From positions 3,224,001 through 3,288,000 of the forward strand of contig CM023540.1 in assembly GCA_013350335.1 (NCBI GenBank): DNA of 64,000 nucleotides, given 5' to 3'. The notes under the pieces were generated by a model. That model searched no databases. It worked only from the letters and a program-made list of their open reading frames with translations, and was not told where the DNA came from. Every line of letters starts with the position of its first letter. Position 1 is the first letter of the stretch. Made by a program: the position numbers and the translations under genes. This DNA comes from Chimonanthus salicifolius. Taxonomy: Eukaryota; Streptophyta; Magnoliopsida; Laurales; Calycanthaceae. Shown here piece by piece: positions 13,027-24,485 of the stretch.

Positions 13027-14550
13027 CCTTCCCTTGGTCCAACCTTAGAAGGTGCCTAAGATAATCTCACCCTCTCCTTTGGTCGTGCGCCCCTTGTGGT
13101 ATTTTTAGTCATTGCCTTAGATGGCAATGTTGTGTGGCCTTGCTTTGTTTAGTGGTTGTCGACCTCCCTTGCTCAATTTAGCAATTGCTTGTTTAACTTA
13201 GAATATGTCTAAGATAACCCATGTCCATTGCCGTGTACATTTCTTTTTAATTAGTTTAAGATTATTTGCCTACCCTATTTAAAAATATCACATGCGCATA
13301 AACATAGATTTTGAAATTCGGCCATGCATAATTTTGGATTGCATACTAATTTAATTTCAGCCCCATTAAATTTATTGAAACCAATTCTGACCTCAATTGG
13401 GTCTTAATTGGGTCATGGTCCAATTCCTTATCCAAATAAGATCCAATCTAAAATTCACAATTAAAAATGGATAAATTTCATAAAAATAATAAATTGAAAA
13501 TCCAAGGTGTTACAAAATAATCTAAGAAAAATGAGGAAAATGACATCATGGGTTCGGCCATGTTGTATGGCCGAACCCCATGAGCCATTTTTATGAGTTA
13601 CGTATGGATCTATGCATGTTTAAAATGAATGGGTATTAAGTTAAGGAAATGGATGATGTATAATGATTTTTATGTCATGGTTGATGAATCATTGATGGAT
13701 CCATGCTTATGGATCAGTTATGGACATAGATGTGCATGAATGGAAGAAATGTTTAAGCATGGAAGAAGGAGTGACAAAAATGTAAATATGGCCAAAAATG
13801 AAGAACCATGGGTTCGGCCATGGTGTATGGCCGAACCTCATGGGGGATGGCTGTGGACTTGGGGACTTTTAATGATGACCTTATTTGTTGGATAAATGAA
13901 CCAAAGGGTGGCTGATTTTAGACCCACAAGATTAAAATGATAAATGGATCAAAAAGGGACCCAAAAACCTAATTAGTGAGGTTCGGCCATGGTGTATAGC
14001 CGAACCCCACTAAGGCATGAATGGTGGACTTAGGCATGGTTGAAACATTGGGTTAATTTGTTGATGTGTAATAAGGTAACGGGATCTCGAAAACGGTACG
14101 CGATCGGTGACCGAATTCTTGGACGGAAATGCGAGGCACATTAGTTGATCTTTGGTAGGATTCCTACCTCATTGCAAACCATGGACTATGTATATGATGT
14201 TTTTACTTGATTTATTTTGGTAATCAAATGATATGTTTTAAGATGAGATTTAATGCTATGGTTTGTAATATTACATAGCATGTTGTACTTGCATCCATGC
14301 ATGGCATGGGAGGGATCAATTGAAAGGAGTCCACGCTCCATTCGGATTTCCGATAAAGAAACCGTGGGGTGGAATCCACATTGATTCCAAGGGATGTATG
14401 TTTGAAATGAAACCCGAGTCCACTCTCCATTCAGATTTCCGATAAAGCAACCGTGGGGTGGAATCCACATTGATTCCAAGGGATGTATGTTTGAAATGAA
14501 ACCGGAGTCCACACTCCGTCGGGGTAACCGATAAACAAACGTGGGGATAC

Positions 14551-14722
14551 CTTGATGAGGCTTTTTCATCAAGAGGGATACTATGCGTTTGTGATACCTT
14601 GATGAGGCTTTGCCATCAAGAGGCATACTATGTGTTTGTGATAACTTGATGAGGTTTTTCCATCAAGAGGGATACTATGTGTTTGTGATACCTTGATGAG
14701 GATTTTCCATCAAGAGGGGTTG
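14551..14722 (+). repeat. Four 47-bp tandem repeats with internal hairpin
   Basis: CTTGATGAGG begins at 14551, 14598, 14645 and 14692, a regular 47-bp period. Each copy contains arms CTTGATG and CATCAAG around about 10 nt. Related repeats sit at the matching place of other A copies (25255-25440 minus; 46110-46215, 62145-62275 and 63430-63545 plus), with copy number varying. Confidence 0.88.
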
Positions 14723-15196
14723 TGATGGTGATATGGAGATGGGTGGGACTCATGGCATATGACACCCATTGCATGGCATTGCATTTACTTGCATGGTTTT
14801 GATATTAACTTATATCTATGTGTTTTGTTTATACCAATCCATGTGTTGACCCTACTCGGAGTACCTACTGGGCGCGTTGTCTAACGCCCTACTTCCACCT
14901 TAGATGATAACGCAAGAATGGAGGAAGTGAAGGACGTGACCGGAGCCAAGCGTAGGAGCTTGGAGGAGCGAGCTAGTTTATTTACTTAAGTTTTAATTTT
15001 GGAAATGTAATTTGAGTAACTTAGCTCGTTGGACTGTAATATTTTAGATTACTTGCTATGGTTTGGACTTTATCTTGGACATTCTAATTTTGAGGTATTT
15101 TAGTAATTTAAGTGATGTAACTCCTTGCTATCTAAAATTGGTAGGATAGACTCTATTATAATTCCGCATTAAGTTTACATTCCGCAAGCTTACTTT

Positions 15197-15242
15197 CTAC
15201 GTGTGAACCGTTCTCGTGGACTTAGTTTCCACGCACACGTAG
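15197..15242 (+). other. Terminal stem-loop, compensatory variant 1
   Basis: Arms CTACGTGTG (15197-15205) and CACACGTAG (15234-15242) are perfectly complementary. Compared with the common CTATGTGTG/CACACATAG form, one T-A pair is replaced by C-G on both sides. The inner stem CGTGGA/TCCACG also shows a paired change relative to CATGGA/TCCATG. This supports conservation of the fold as well as the sequence. Confidence 0.8.
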
Positions 15243-15390
15243 GGTTGGCCAGTTAAGGGCCGGGCTTTGGAAGCTCAGACTTAACTCGCATCGTGATGTC
15301 CTGCTCTCTTGTCACTCTTTATTTCAAAAAAAAAAAAAAAAAATATACTCTGATTTTCGGCTAAGTGAGTGAAAAGGGGCAAGCGTTACA

Positions 15391-16086
15391 AAATAAAGAA
15401 ATGAAAACTCTAATCTTCAAAATATAACTTAATCTAGACGCTTTCTAAAAATAGATAACCAATTCTAAAAATAGAAACAACATCTAAAATAAGATTCCAC
15501 CAAATTATTGAAAAGTTGATGTTCAAGCCCAAGATTAAGCCATTCGAATTCAATTTTTTTCAATGATCTTAATTGATTTTTCAATTTATTTTGAGTTAGA
15601 CACCATATTTAGAATCCTTCCAAGTTTAGATAAGTTTCTAAAATTAGAAATCTTCTAAGATTAAAAACTATCCAAAATTAGACACCTCCAAAATTAGACA
15701 ACTTTCTAAAAATAGAAGTTTTCTAAAATTAGATAATTGTAAATATTTCCATTAACAGAAGTTCTAAAATTTTCCAAATTTAGTTCGTATTTGAAAAATA
15801 GAATATTCTAAAATAAACTATCTTTCCAAGATTATAAAGATCATAAAAGAATAAAGTGGCTGGGAAAATAGATATTTTTAAACTCAACAAGTTTCTAAAT
15901 TTAGTAAGTCTTCCAAATTTAAATAAATTCCAAAATTTATACAATTTTAAAAAAAAAAGACTTCTAAACTTAGGTAGCGTTCTAAAACTGGATCTTCTTA
16001 AAATAGAAACTGCGAATTTTAAATAGTTTCATAAATATCAGTATTTCTTAAAACAAAACATTTCAAAATATATATTTGATTGTTTC
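15391..16086 (-). repeat. B tandem array, segment 3
   Basis: A 696-bp AT-rich piece that continues the B unit interrupted at 7859 and stops in gtttc, just before the PBS-like motif. Summing 4401-4478, 7734-7859 and 15396-16086 gives about 894 bp from one PBS-like site to the next, matching the array period. Internal words such as TCTAAAATTAGA recur. No gene seen. Confidence 0.85.
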
Positions 16087-19000
16087 TGTAATGCCTCGCC
16101 CTTTTTCACTTGCTTTCCTTTCCGAAAATCAGAGTCTATTTTTTTTTTTAATAAACAAAGAGTAATAGAGAGCGGGACGTCACGACTGCGAGATAAGTCC
16201 GAACTTCTAAAGTTCGACCCTTAATTGGCCAACCCTATGTGTGCATGGACTATGTCCATGAAAACGGTTCACACATAACAATATCAACATGCGACCTTAT
16301 AACCATCACATGCGGAATTATAATAGGACCTAGTTCCATTCCATTTCAAATAGCAAAGTACGTCAAGTCTTTAATCATAATATAAATATCCAATAAAACA
16401 TCCAACCATAGCAAATTCATCTAACTTATTACATGCCCGGAAACTAGTTACTCAAATACATGTCCATAAGTAACTTTATTAAAATATAAATTATGATCAT
16501 CCAAGCTCCTATGCCTGGCCCGTTTCACGCTCATCGTTTTCCTTGTTTCCTGTATCAACCACTAGGGTAGAAGTAGGGCGTTAGAACAACGCGCCCAGTA
16601 GGTATTCTAGTTAGGCTAACACATGGTTAGTACGAAACATATATAATAATATCATAATGTCAAAAGCCATATAAACCATGCCATGTCATGATGCCAAATG
16701 CAATGAGTCCCACCCATCACATGTACATATAAGTACCCCCACATAGGTCTTTCGGACGCCCTGACGGAGTGTGGATCCTCCGGTTTCTTCCTAATGGAAA
16801 AGCATATCAAGGTATGCCCACATAGGTTTTTTGGACGCCCCAACGGAGTGTGGCCCCTCCGGTTACATATCCTTCACCCCATGCCATGCATGAGATGCCG
16901 AATGAAACACAAGCTATTTTATATAATAAACATAGTATTAAAACCTCACATTTGAAACACATCTTTTCAACATAAATTCATCAAATAAGATAAAAACATA
17001 GTACATAAATCCATGGTTTCAAAGAGGTGGAATCCTACCAAAGACCACTACGTGTCCTTGCATCTTTCGTCCGGTAACCGTTCACGATCGTACACACCTT
17101 GTGAGGTCCCGTTACCTTATAATATATCAATCAATCAAAACCATGTCCCATTTATTTACAATATTTAAGTCCATAAATCATTCCTCATGGGGTTCGGCCA
17201 TACACCATGGCCGAACCCATGATCTATCACTTTCACTTCTATTTACAACAATGCCATTTATACCACTTTTATTATTTAATCTAATGATATGCAAATTGAT
17301 CATCTAAGATATATCACACCTTAACTTCAGCAAATCTTCCCCATGGGGTTCGGCCATACATCAAGGCCGAAGCTATGGTCCATTAATTTCACTTAATTAC
17401 ATTCCTTGCCATTATTCCTATCCACTTATGTTTGGGTTCCAAAATTGATCATTCACAAAACTCATCACAAAACCCAAAGTTTACTAATTATTTCTTCATG
17501 GGGTTCGGCCATGGTCCATACACCATGGCCGAACCCATGGTCCATTAATTCTACATAATTACCATATTGCCATCCAAGGCTATTATTCCATTAATCTCAC
17601 CCTTAATCCCTTGGTTTGGTGAACCATTCATTAAAATTAAACATAGGCAATATTAGATTCATATTTGAACCATAAAATTAATTCTTGGGGTTCGGCCAAA
17701 CACCATGGCCGAACCCTATAATGTATGACTTTCCAATTATAGCAATTCCATTCTTGAATCCATAAATCTCCTTTTTGATCCAAAAATCCATAATTAGAAA
17801 CTTTCTAATTTAATCTCCACCTTCCAAAAACAATCCATCATTAGATATTTTCTAAATTAGTAACATCTTCCATGGGGTTCGGCCATACACCATGGCCGAA
17901 ACCTATGGTTCCAAAATCCTCACTTTAACAAAATTTAACCAATATAAATTCCTTAAGACCTTTCCATGGTCTTCATGCTCAAATTGCATCTAAGAAAACA
18001 TCAACCATAAATCCATTTTAAAATAAATCATAATCTACCCTTCACATGGGGTTCGGCCAAACACCATGGCCGAACCCTATGATTCATCTTTTCCTCCCAT
18101 AAATCAAATTAAATTTAACAATACCATCCATGAAACTTAACCAATGTTCCTCCATGGGGTTCGTCAACTTCTCTAAAACCATTTAAATCCTTTAAAAATA
18201 TTATTATCCTTTCCATGGGATTCATCCTTCAAAATCCCATAATTATTACCAACACAACTCCATGGGGTTCGGCCATACAACATGGCCGAACCCTATGGTT
18301 CATCCATTTTTATTAAACCATTTAAACCCATATGAATTCATTAACCAACTCCCATAGTTTTCATCATTAAAAGTCCATAATTAAACCATGTATTTCCATT
18401 AAAAACCTCATCATTCATCCCTCAATTTTCTTCCATGGGGTTCAGCCATACACCATGGCCTAACCCTATGGTTCTTTTCTTTTAATCAAAAACATCAAAA
18501 TACTAACCGGTTCCGCGACTCCTCTGGTTCTCCTTCGCTCCGATTGGTTCTTCCGATCCTTTTCTTCCTTAGCCTTCTCTCCGCCTAGATCTTTCACCTT
18601 TGCTGGCTGCCTTCTCCTTTTCTTTGTGTAATGCCAAGAATGAGACTTGAAAGGGAAATAAAATTTGGCCTTGGTGTATGTATGTAATGCCGTGCACCCC
18701 TTCCCTATTTCTTTAATAAAAACTCCTCTTGATCCCATATTTAGAAGGTGCTAAGATAACAATTCCCTTATGCCTGTGCGCCCCTCTTGTGCCTTGATTT
18801 AGAAGTTGCCGACCTTCCCATTTAGCAATGTCACACACGGCCATACAATCTTTATTTAATTAGACATCTTTTTTATTTAATTTTTAGACAATTTTCATAC
18901 CCTTTTTAAATGATCTTATGCGCCTAACCTTGGATTTGGAAATCCCTATACACGGCCATAAGCAATCTCTATTTAATCTTAGATATTTCTTAAGATATTC

Positions 19001-19220
19001 TAGCATATCAATGTGGATATGAAAATCTCACATACATCTCATGCGCATATCCTTTTTAATTCAAACCCATTTAAATTTTATTGAAACCATTTCCAAAACC
19101 GTTGGGTCTTGATTGGGCAATGACCCAACCCTTTACCTATCTAAAATCCATATTTAATAATTCATAAATTAAATGGGTAATTTTCATATATATTAATAAC
19201 TTGAAATCCAGGGTGTTACA
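16087..19220 (-). mobile_element. Complete A solo-LTR-like element, TSD gtttc
   Basis: A 3,134-bp element starting TGTAATGCCTCGCCC and ending AGGGTGTTACA, with perfect gtttc duplications (16082-16086, 19221-19225). It inserted inside the PBS-like motif of a B unit, which resumes as gtttcccaacaacgg. Palindromes start near 17190, 17346, 17501, 17688, 17875, 18048, 18265 and 18438. The unit at 17501 has an enlarged centre in which the ggtccat word is partly repeated. The complement of a donor (actaaccggttcc) is at about 18503-18515. Confidence 0.88.
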
Positions 19221-19886
19221 GTTTCCCAACAACGGTGCCAAAAACTTGTTTTGCCACAAAAGATAACGTGTTTTAAATTTGTACTCGTAATCGAACGAAA
19301 CATTAATAGTATAGCTTCAGGATTGGGAGGTTGAACCCATAGGGAAAATGCAAAATATATGCAAAAATATATGCAATTGAAATATTATGGTATAAGACAT
19401 TCGAAGATCATCGAAATAAATTTAAATATAAAAATGAAAAACTCTAATCTAAGAAATATAACTTAATCTTGACACTGTCTAAAATAGAAAACCAATTCTA
19501 AAAATAGAAACAACATCTAAAATAAGATTCCACCAAATCCATGAAAAGTTGATGTTGAAGCCTTCCAAGTTTAGATGAGTTTCTAAAGTTAAAAGCCTTC
19601 TAAGATTAGAAATTATAAAAAATTAGACACCTCCAAAATTAGACAACTTTCTAAAAATAGAAGTTTTTGAAATTGGATAATTGTAAATCTTTCCATTGAC
19701 AGAAGTTTTAAAACTTTCCAAATTTAGTTCGCCTTTGAAAAATAGAATATTCTAAAATAAAGTATCTTTCGAAGATTTAAAAGATTCTAAAAGAAAAAAG
19801 TGGCCCGGAAAATAGATATTTCTAAACCCAACAAGTTTATAAATTTAGTAACTCTTCCAAATCTGAATAAATTCTAAAAATTTTAC
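19221..19886 (-). repeat. B tandem array, segment 4
   Basis: Begins with a PBS-like site (19222-19240, minus strand TGGCACCGTTGTTGGGAAA) and runs through most of a unit. Around 19560 the normal unit lacks about 90 bp (gatgttgaag joins directly to ccttccaag). It ends ...ttttac where the composite A region begins. The right-hand continuation of this unit is missing (see findings). Confidence 0.8.
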
Positions 19887-22612
19887 TGTAACACCCCAGC
19901 TTTTCAAGTTATAAATATTTATGGAAATTGCCCATTTAATTTGTAAATTTTTAGATATGGATCTTATATGGGTAAATTGTTAGGTCTTTGCCCAATTAAG
20001 ACCCAACGGATTGGGGAATTGGTTTCAATAAAAATTAAATGAGGCTTAAATAATTAGAAATGCAATATAGATAAATATGCATGGCCGTGTATAGGGATTT
20101 GCATATCCATGTTAATGCGCATGAGATTATTTTAAAAAGGGGTATTTCCTTGGTTAAGAGTGAAATTAAGGGAATTATTAAATAAGGAAGATAGGATGCA
20201 TGGCCGTGTGGGAGATATGCTTATTCATGAGATAGACACATGTGGTGATAGAATAATTTTAAAAAGGAATTTGCTAAATGTAAGGGGCGCATGTCATATT
20301 GCTAAATATAGAAGGTATCTAAGATTAAAAATAGAGATTGTCTTAGCCGCATATAAGATATGCACATGGGTTGGAGTCTCTAAAGAGGGGTCTTTCCTTG
20401 ATTAAAATGGCACTTTCTATTTTGGATTATGTGGAAGTTTATAAGAGGCAACACAATGAGAGCATGGCATTGTCTAAGTTGGGACCAAAGAGAGGTTTAA
20501 TAAAAGAAAGCAAGGAGGAGCGCATAGTACCTTCTAAGTTGGGTTCAATTGGAGGTAATAAAGGAGAGGCAATAGGGGTACACGGCATTCACATCCAAAG
20601 AGGGAAGCATGACACGGCAATAGCATATTCTAATTAGGACTTTCTAAAATGAGAAAGGGGCACACGGCAATTGCTAACTTAATAAGGTTGGCCGAGTGGA
20701 TGCATTAAAGACAAAAAGGGGTGCAATAACATTGTCTAATATTGGGACAAATTGGAAGTAATAAAAGGGAGAAGGGCTCACGACAATACACATCCATCCA
20801 AGGCCGAATTCTCTCTCTTTCAAGACTCATTCTCGGCAAGAACAAAGAGAAGAGAAAGCAGCCAGCCGAGTGGAAGATCAAGGAGGCTAAGTAAGGAGAA
20901 GATTGGAAGAGCAAGACCAACCGAGGAAAAACCGAAGGAGTCGCGGAACTGGTAAGTGATTTTATGTTTTTGATTAAAAGGAAAGAACCATAGGGGTTCG
21001 GCCATGGTGTATGGCCAAACCCCATGGAAGGGAATTGGGAGATGAATATAGTGTTTATTAATGGAAAGACATGGTTTAATGTATGGAGTTTTAATGAGGA
21101 AAAATATGGGAGTTGATTAATAAATTTTAATGATGAAAACCATGACGGTTAGGAGGTTTTGCACGAATTTTAAAAGAGGAAGCATGGAACCATAGGGTTC
21201 GGCCATGCATGGAAGAAGATGATAGGATGTTTATAAAGTTTTTAATGAACCGTTTGATAGAAGAACATGGAGGGACTTTGGTGATTTCATGAAAAGACAT
21301 GGTTTAATGCATGAAATTTTAAGGGATGTTTGAAGGATTCTTGGTGAAGATTCTAGACCATGGGTTCTGCCATGGAGCATGGCTGAACCCCATAAATATT
21401 TATGGAATTATGTTCTAACCAATACTTAGAACATGAAAAATGATGGGAAAGGTCTATGATTTTGAAGGGTTAAAATGGAGAAGTATTGGTTATGTTTTAA
21501 AGGATGGCAATTTTGTAAATGCATGATAAAATGGAGGATCATGGGTTCGGCCATGATGTATGGCCAAACCCCATGAGGTCTTTTATGGATTTAATTTATT
21601 AAAGGAATTTTATGGGATGAATGATTTTAAAATGAAGATTATGAACCATAGGGTTCGGCCATGGTGTATGGCCGAACCCCATGGTGTTGTATTGGTATTT
21701 TTGATGTTTGATTATTGATTAAAATGGAGTATAGTTATTAAATGGGAAAGTTTCTAATTATGGAAGGAGGTTGCTAAATTAGAAAGCTTTTATTTATAGA
21801 AGTTATATTAATTTAGGAAGTGAATGGAAAAGGGTTGGATTGTCTGAAATAGGTGAGGTTCGACCATGGTGTATGGCCGAACCCCACTAGAGTTTATTTA
21901 TGGAAGATGATTTCTAAATATGGAAGGAACCTTGAATTATGATTTAACTATGGAAGGTGGAGATTAAATAGGAAAGTCTCTAATTATGGAAAGTGGAGAT
22001 TAAAGTGGAAAGTCTCTAATTTTGGAAGGAACCTTGATTTAAGGATTCAAGGATGGCAAATGCTAGATTTGGAAGCCTTCTAATTATGGAAGGATGGATG
22101 CTAAGTTTGGAAACTTTCTAACTATGGAAGTTGTATATTAAATTTAGGAAGTTTCCATTTATGAACCTTCTAATTATGGACTTGCTATTTATGGATCGGT
22201 TTTGGAACCTAAACCTAAGGTGATGAAGGTGATGGCAAAATTGTTAATAGGTGAAATTAATGGACATAGGGTTCAGCCATGGTGTTTGGCCGAACCCCAT
22301 GAACCAAATTTATGGATCATGTATGGACTAAGTGTTATGCATGATTAAATGAATGAAAGGACCTATGTTTGGAATATAAACATGAGGTGATTGAAGACAA
22401 TGGCAAAGATGTAAATACATGCCAAAATGGAGGATCATGGGTTCGGCCATGGTGTATGGCCGAACCCCATGAGGTTTCTTTTATGGACTTGTTTGGATTA
22501 AGGATCGGTTTGGAATTGAACATGAGGTAATGGAAAATTGGTAATATTGGTTAAAAATGAAAGATCATGGGCTCGGCCATGGTGTATGGCCAAACCCCAT
22601 GAATTTGGATTA
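19887..22612 (+). mobile_element. Partial A element, 5' part (composite block)
   Basis: Starts TGTAACACCCC directly after tttac. It contains the sense 5' region (19887-20750), a leader (20800-20950), a donor-like GTAAGT (20952) and palindromes near 20994, 21361, 21543, 21652, 21858, 22267, 22440 and 22567, with a half unit near 21198. At about 22612 the sequence switches to an A copy in the opposite orientation. Its likely downstream parts are 28655-28882 and 33136-33365. Repeated TCTAATTATGGAAGG-like words fill 21740-22180. Confidence 0.75.
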
Positions 22613-24485
22613 ATGGCCGAACCCAATGTCCAATATTCTCACATATTTACAAAAATGCCATTGGTTCCCTCATTCCTTTAAATCTACCATAACTAGACCC
22701 TTTAAGAATTCTTTAACCAAATCAAGTCCATAAAACACAACTCATGGGGTTCGGCCATACACCATGGCCGAACCCATGATCCTCTACTTTGGCATGTAAT
22801 TACCATTTTGCCACTACCTTCATCAATAATTCATAACACATGTTTGTATCCTTCCCTTTATTTAAAAATACACAAAACATAACTCATAAAATAGGTTCAT
22901 AATTCGATTCATCAATCAGTCGTTAACCATGACTTATAATGCCAATTATAACATTAACACTCCATACTTAAAAAGTTTCCTACTTTAGATTTCCTTAATT
23001 AGAAGGTTCTTAAATTAAAACTTTCTAATTTAGTTTCCACCTTCTAAAAATATAACTTTCCCCTTGTTAATCTCCTCCTTCTATTTTTAGAAACTTACTT
23101 AATCAACAACCTTCTATAAATACAAAGGTTTCCAAATTAAACTCCACCTTTCCATAATTGGAAGGTTTCCTTAATTAAACTCCACCTTCTATTATTAGAA
23201 GGTTTCCATAAATAAATTTCCCTTTCCATAATTGGATAGTCTCTTAGATTAGAAACCCTCTATCTAAAATTGGAGTGCTTTCCAATTTAGCAACTCTTTC
23301 CATAATTAGCAACCAGAAACTATCTCCCTTCCAAAACAACCCCATGGGGGTGTATGGCCGAACCCTATGATTCATGATCTTGACCATTAGTTTAGATCCA
23401 TTAAAATCAATCACCAATCCATAAAATATTTGGTGGGGTTCGGCCATACACCATGGCCGAACCTCACCCCTTCTTTTCATTACTTTTGATCCATATCTTT
23501 GCCATAACAAAATCATGGTTCGGCCATGCAATGGCTGAACCATATTCTTTCATTAAAATTCATTAATCTAATCATTCTTTCATGGTCTTCTTGAATCTTA
23601 AACTAACAACCATACATCCATTAAAATTAATTCATAACCAACCTTTCACATGGGGTTCGGCCATGTGCATGGCCAAACCCTATGATTCATCATTTCCTCC
23701 ACACTTTCAAACCACTTAACCATCAAAGATTTCCATGATCTAAAATCTTAGAACATAAACCCAATTGCCATCCAATTTCCTTCCATGGTTTTCAATATAC
23801 ATATCCAACAAACTAAATCAAATGTTTCCATGGGGTTCGGCCATGCACTATAGCTGAACCTTATGGCTCTTCCTTTCCATTAAAATTATCCAAACTCAAC
23901 TCCAATCTTCTTCCATGGGGTTCGGCCAAACACCATGGCCGAACCCTATGGTTCTTTATTTCAAACATAATTATCAAATAAGAATACTAACCGGTTTTTG
24001 CTCTTCCAATCTTTCTTCTTTCCTTAGCCTCTTTCTTCTTCTTCTTGATCTTTCTCTTCCAATCTTCTTCTTCCTTGCTCTTTGGCATGAGAGAGAACTT
24101 GAGAGAGGGAGAGAAAGAAATAAAACTCGGCAATCAAGAGTGTAAAACCGTGTGCCCTTCCTTGCTTCTCCTTTTATTATTACCTCTTAATCCCAAGTTA
24201 GAAGGTGCTAATGCCATGTACTCCTATGTTTAATTGGAATAGCCGACCTTCCCTCTTTGGAAGTGTCATACACGGCCATGCATTGTCAATTTAGTTAGAC
24301 ATCTTCCTTATTTAATTTTTAGACCAAATACATACCTTTTTAATTTATCTTATGCGCATAATGTAGATATGAAGTATCTCTATACACGGCCAAAGAAATC
24401 CTCATTTGATTTTTAAACATCTCCTTGGATATTCAAATCCAATGTTCGGCCATGTCCAAATCTTTTAATTAATTTTTGGACATAA
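22613..24485 (-). mobile_element. Partial A element, fused at an inverted junction
   Basis: Opposite-orientation A sequence beginning inside a palindrome arm (ATGGCCGAACCC at about 22613-22624). It continues through palindromes near 22747, 23434, 23519, 23648, 23831 and 23919 (half unit 23346) and the leader to cataa, where the next element is inserted. It resumes at 28471 and ends ...GTACTACA at 28654. The sense 3' half is absent, implying a deletion. Confidence 0.75.

Larger units (their letters stand above)
10195..13514 (-). mobile_element. Complete A solo-LTR-like element nested in 7860-15390
   Basis: A 3,320-bp element beginning TGTAACGCCGTGCCC and ending AAGGTGTTACA. Flanks are aaatg (10190-10194) and aaata (13515-13519), a TSD with one mismatch. 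It lies in the opposite orientation to its host element. Its parts: short TA tract, stem-loop (about 10330-10374), GGACGCCCC repeats (10865-10980), GC-rich block (11216-11290), ten palindromes or halves (11366-12780), complement of the TATA-like box (13018-13026) and AT-rich sense 5' region. It is younger than the element it interrupts. Confidence 0.87.
7860..15390 (+). mobile_element. A-family element (A2 type), TSD aaata, with nested insert
   Basis: Starts TGTAATAGCCCGG and ends AAGCGTTACA. It is flanked by perfect aaata copies (7855-7859, 15391-15395), and the host reading ...atttaaataaagaaatg is restored on removal. Net length is about 4.2 kb after removing 10195-13514. It has a distinct 5' part (direct duplications at 8140-8475, hairpin-rich stretch to 8950), a CT-rich leader (9010-9330), donor-like GTAAGT at 9337, six palindromes near 9660, 9768, 9983, 13549, 13812 and 13979, tandem 47-bp repeats (14551-14722) and a stem-loop (15197-15242). 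The terminal 200 bp are most like those of 61036-62989, defining a subfamily. Confidence 0.87.

Noticed and set aside
14186..14626. Longest open frame, about 146 codons on the minus strand
   Set aside because: It covers the 47-bp hairpin repeats and the GGAGTCCAC repeats of an A element. The protein is a repeat artefact with no known domain, and other A copies do not keep the frame.
14551..14722. CRISPR-like regular repeats
   Set aside because: There are only four 47-bp direct tandem copies, no unique spacers, a plant repeat context and no cas genes.
20160..20637. Two overlapping lysine- and glutamate-rich frames that look superficially gene-like
   Set aside because: They lie in the 5' region of an A element, are made of words repeated in other copies (ttctaagttggg, aaggggcgca), and the frame is not kept in 47950-48350 or 33600-33900.
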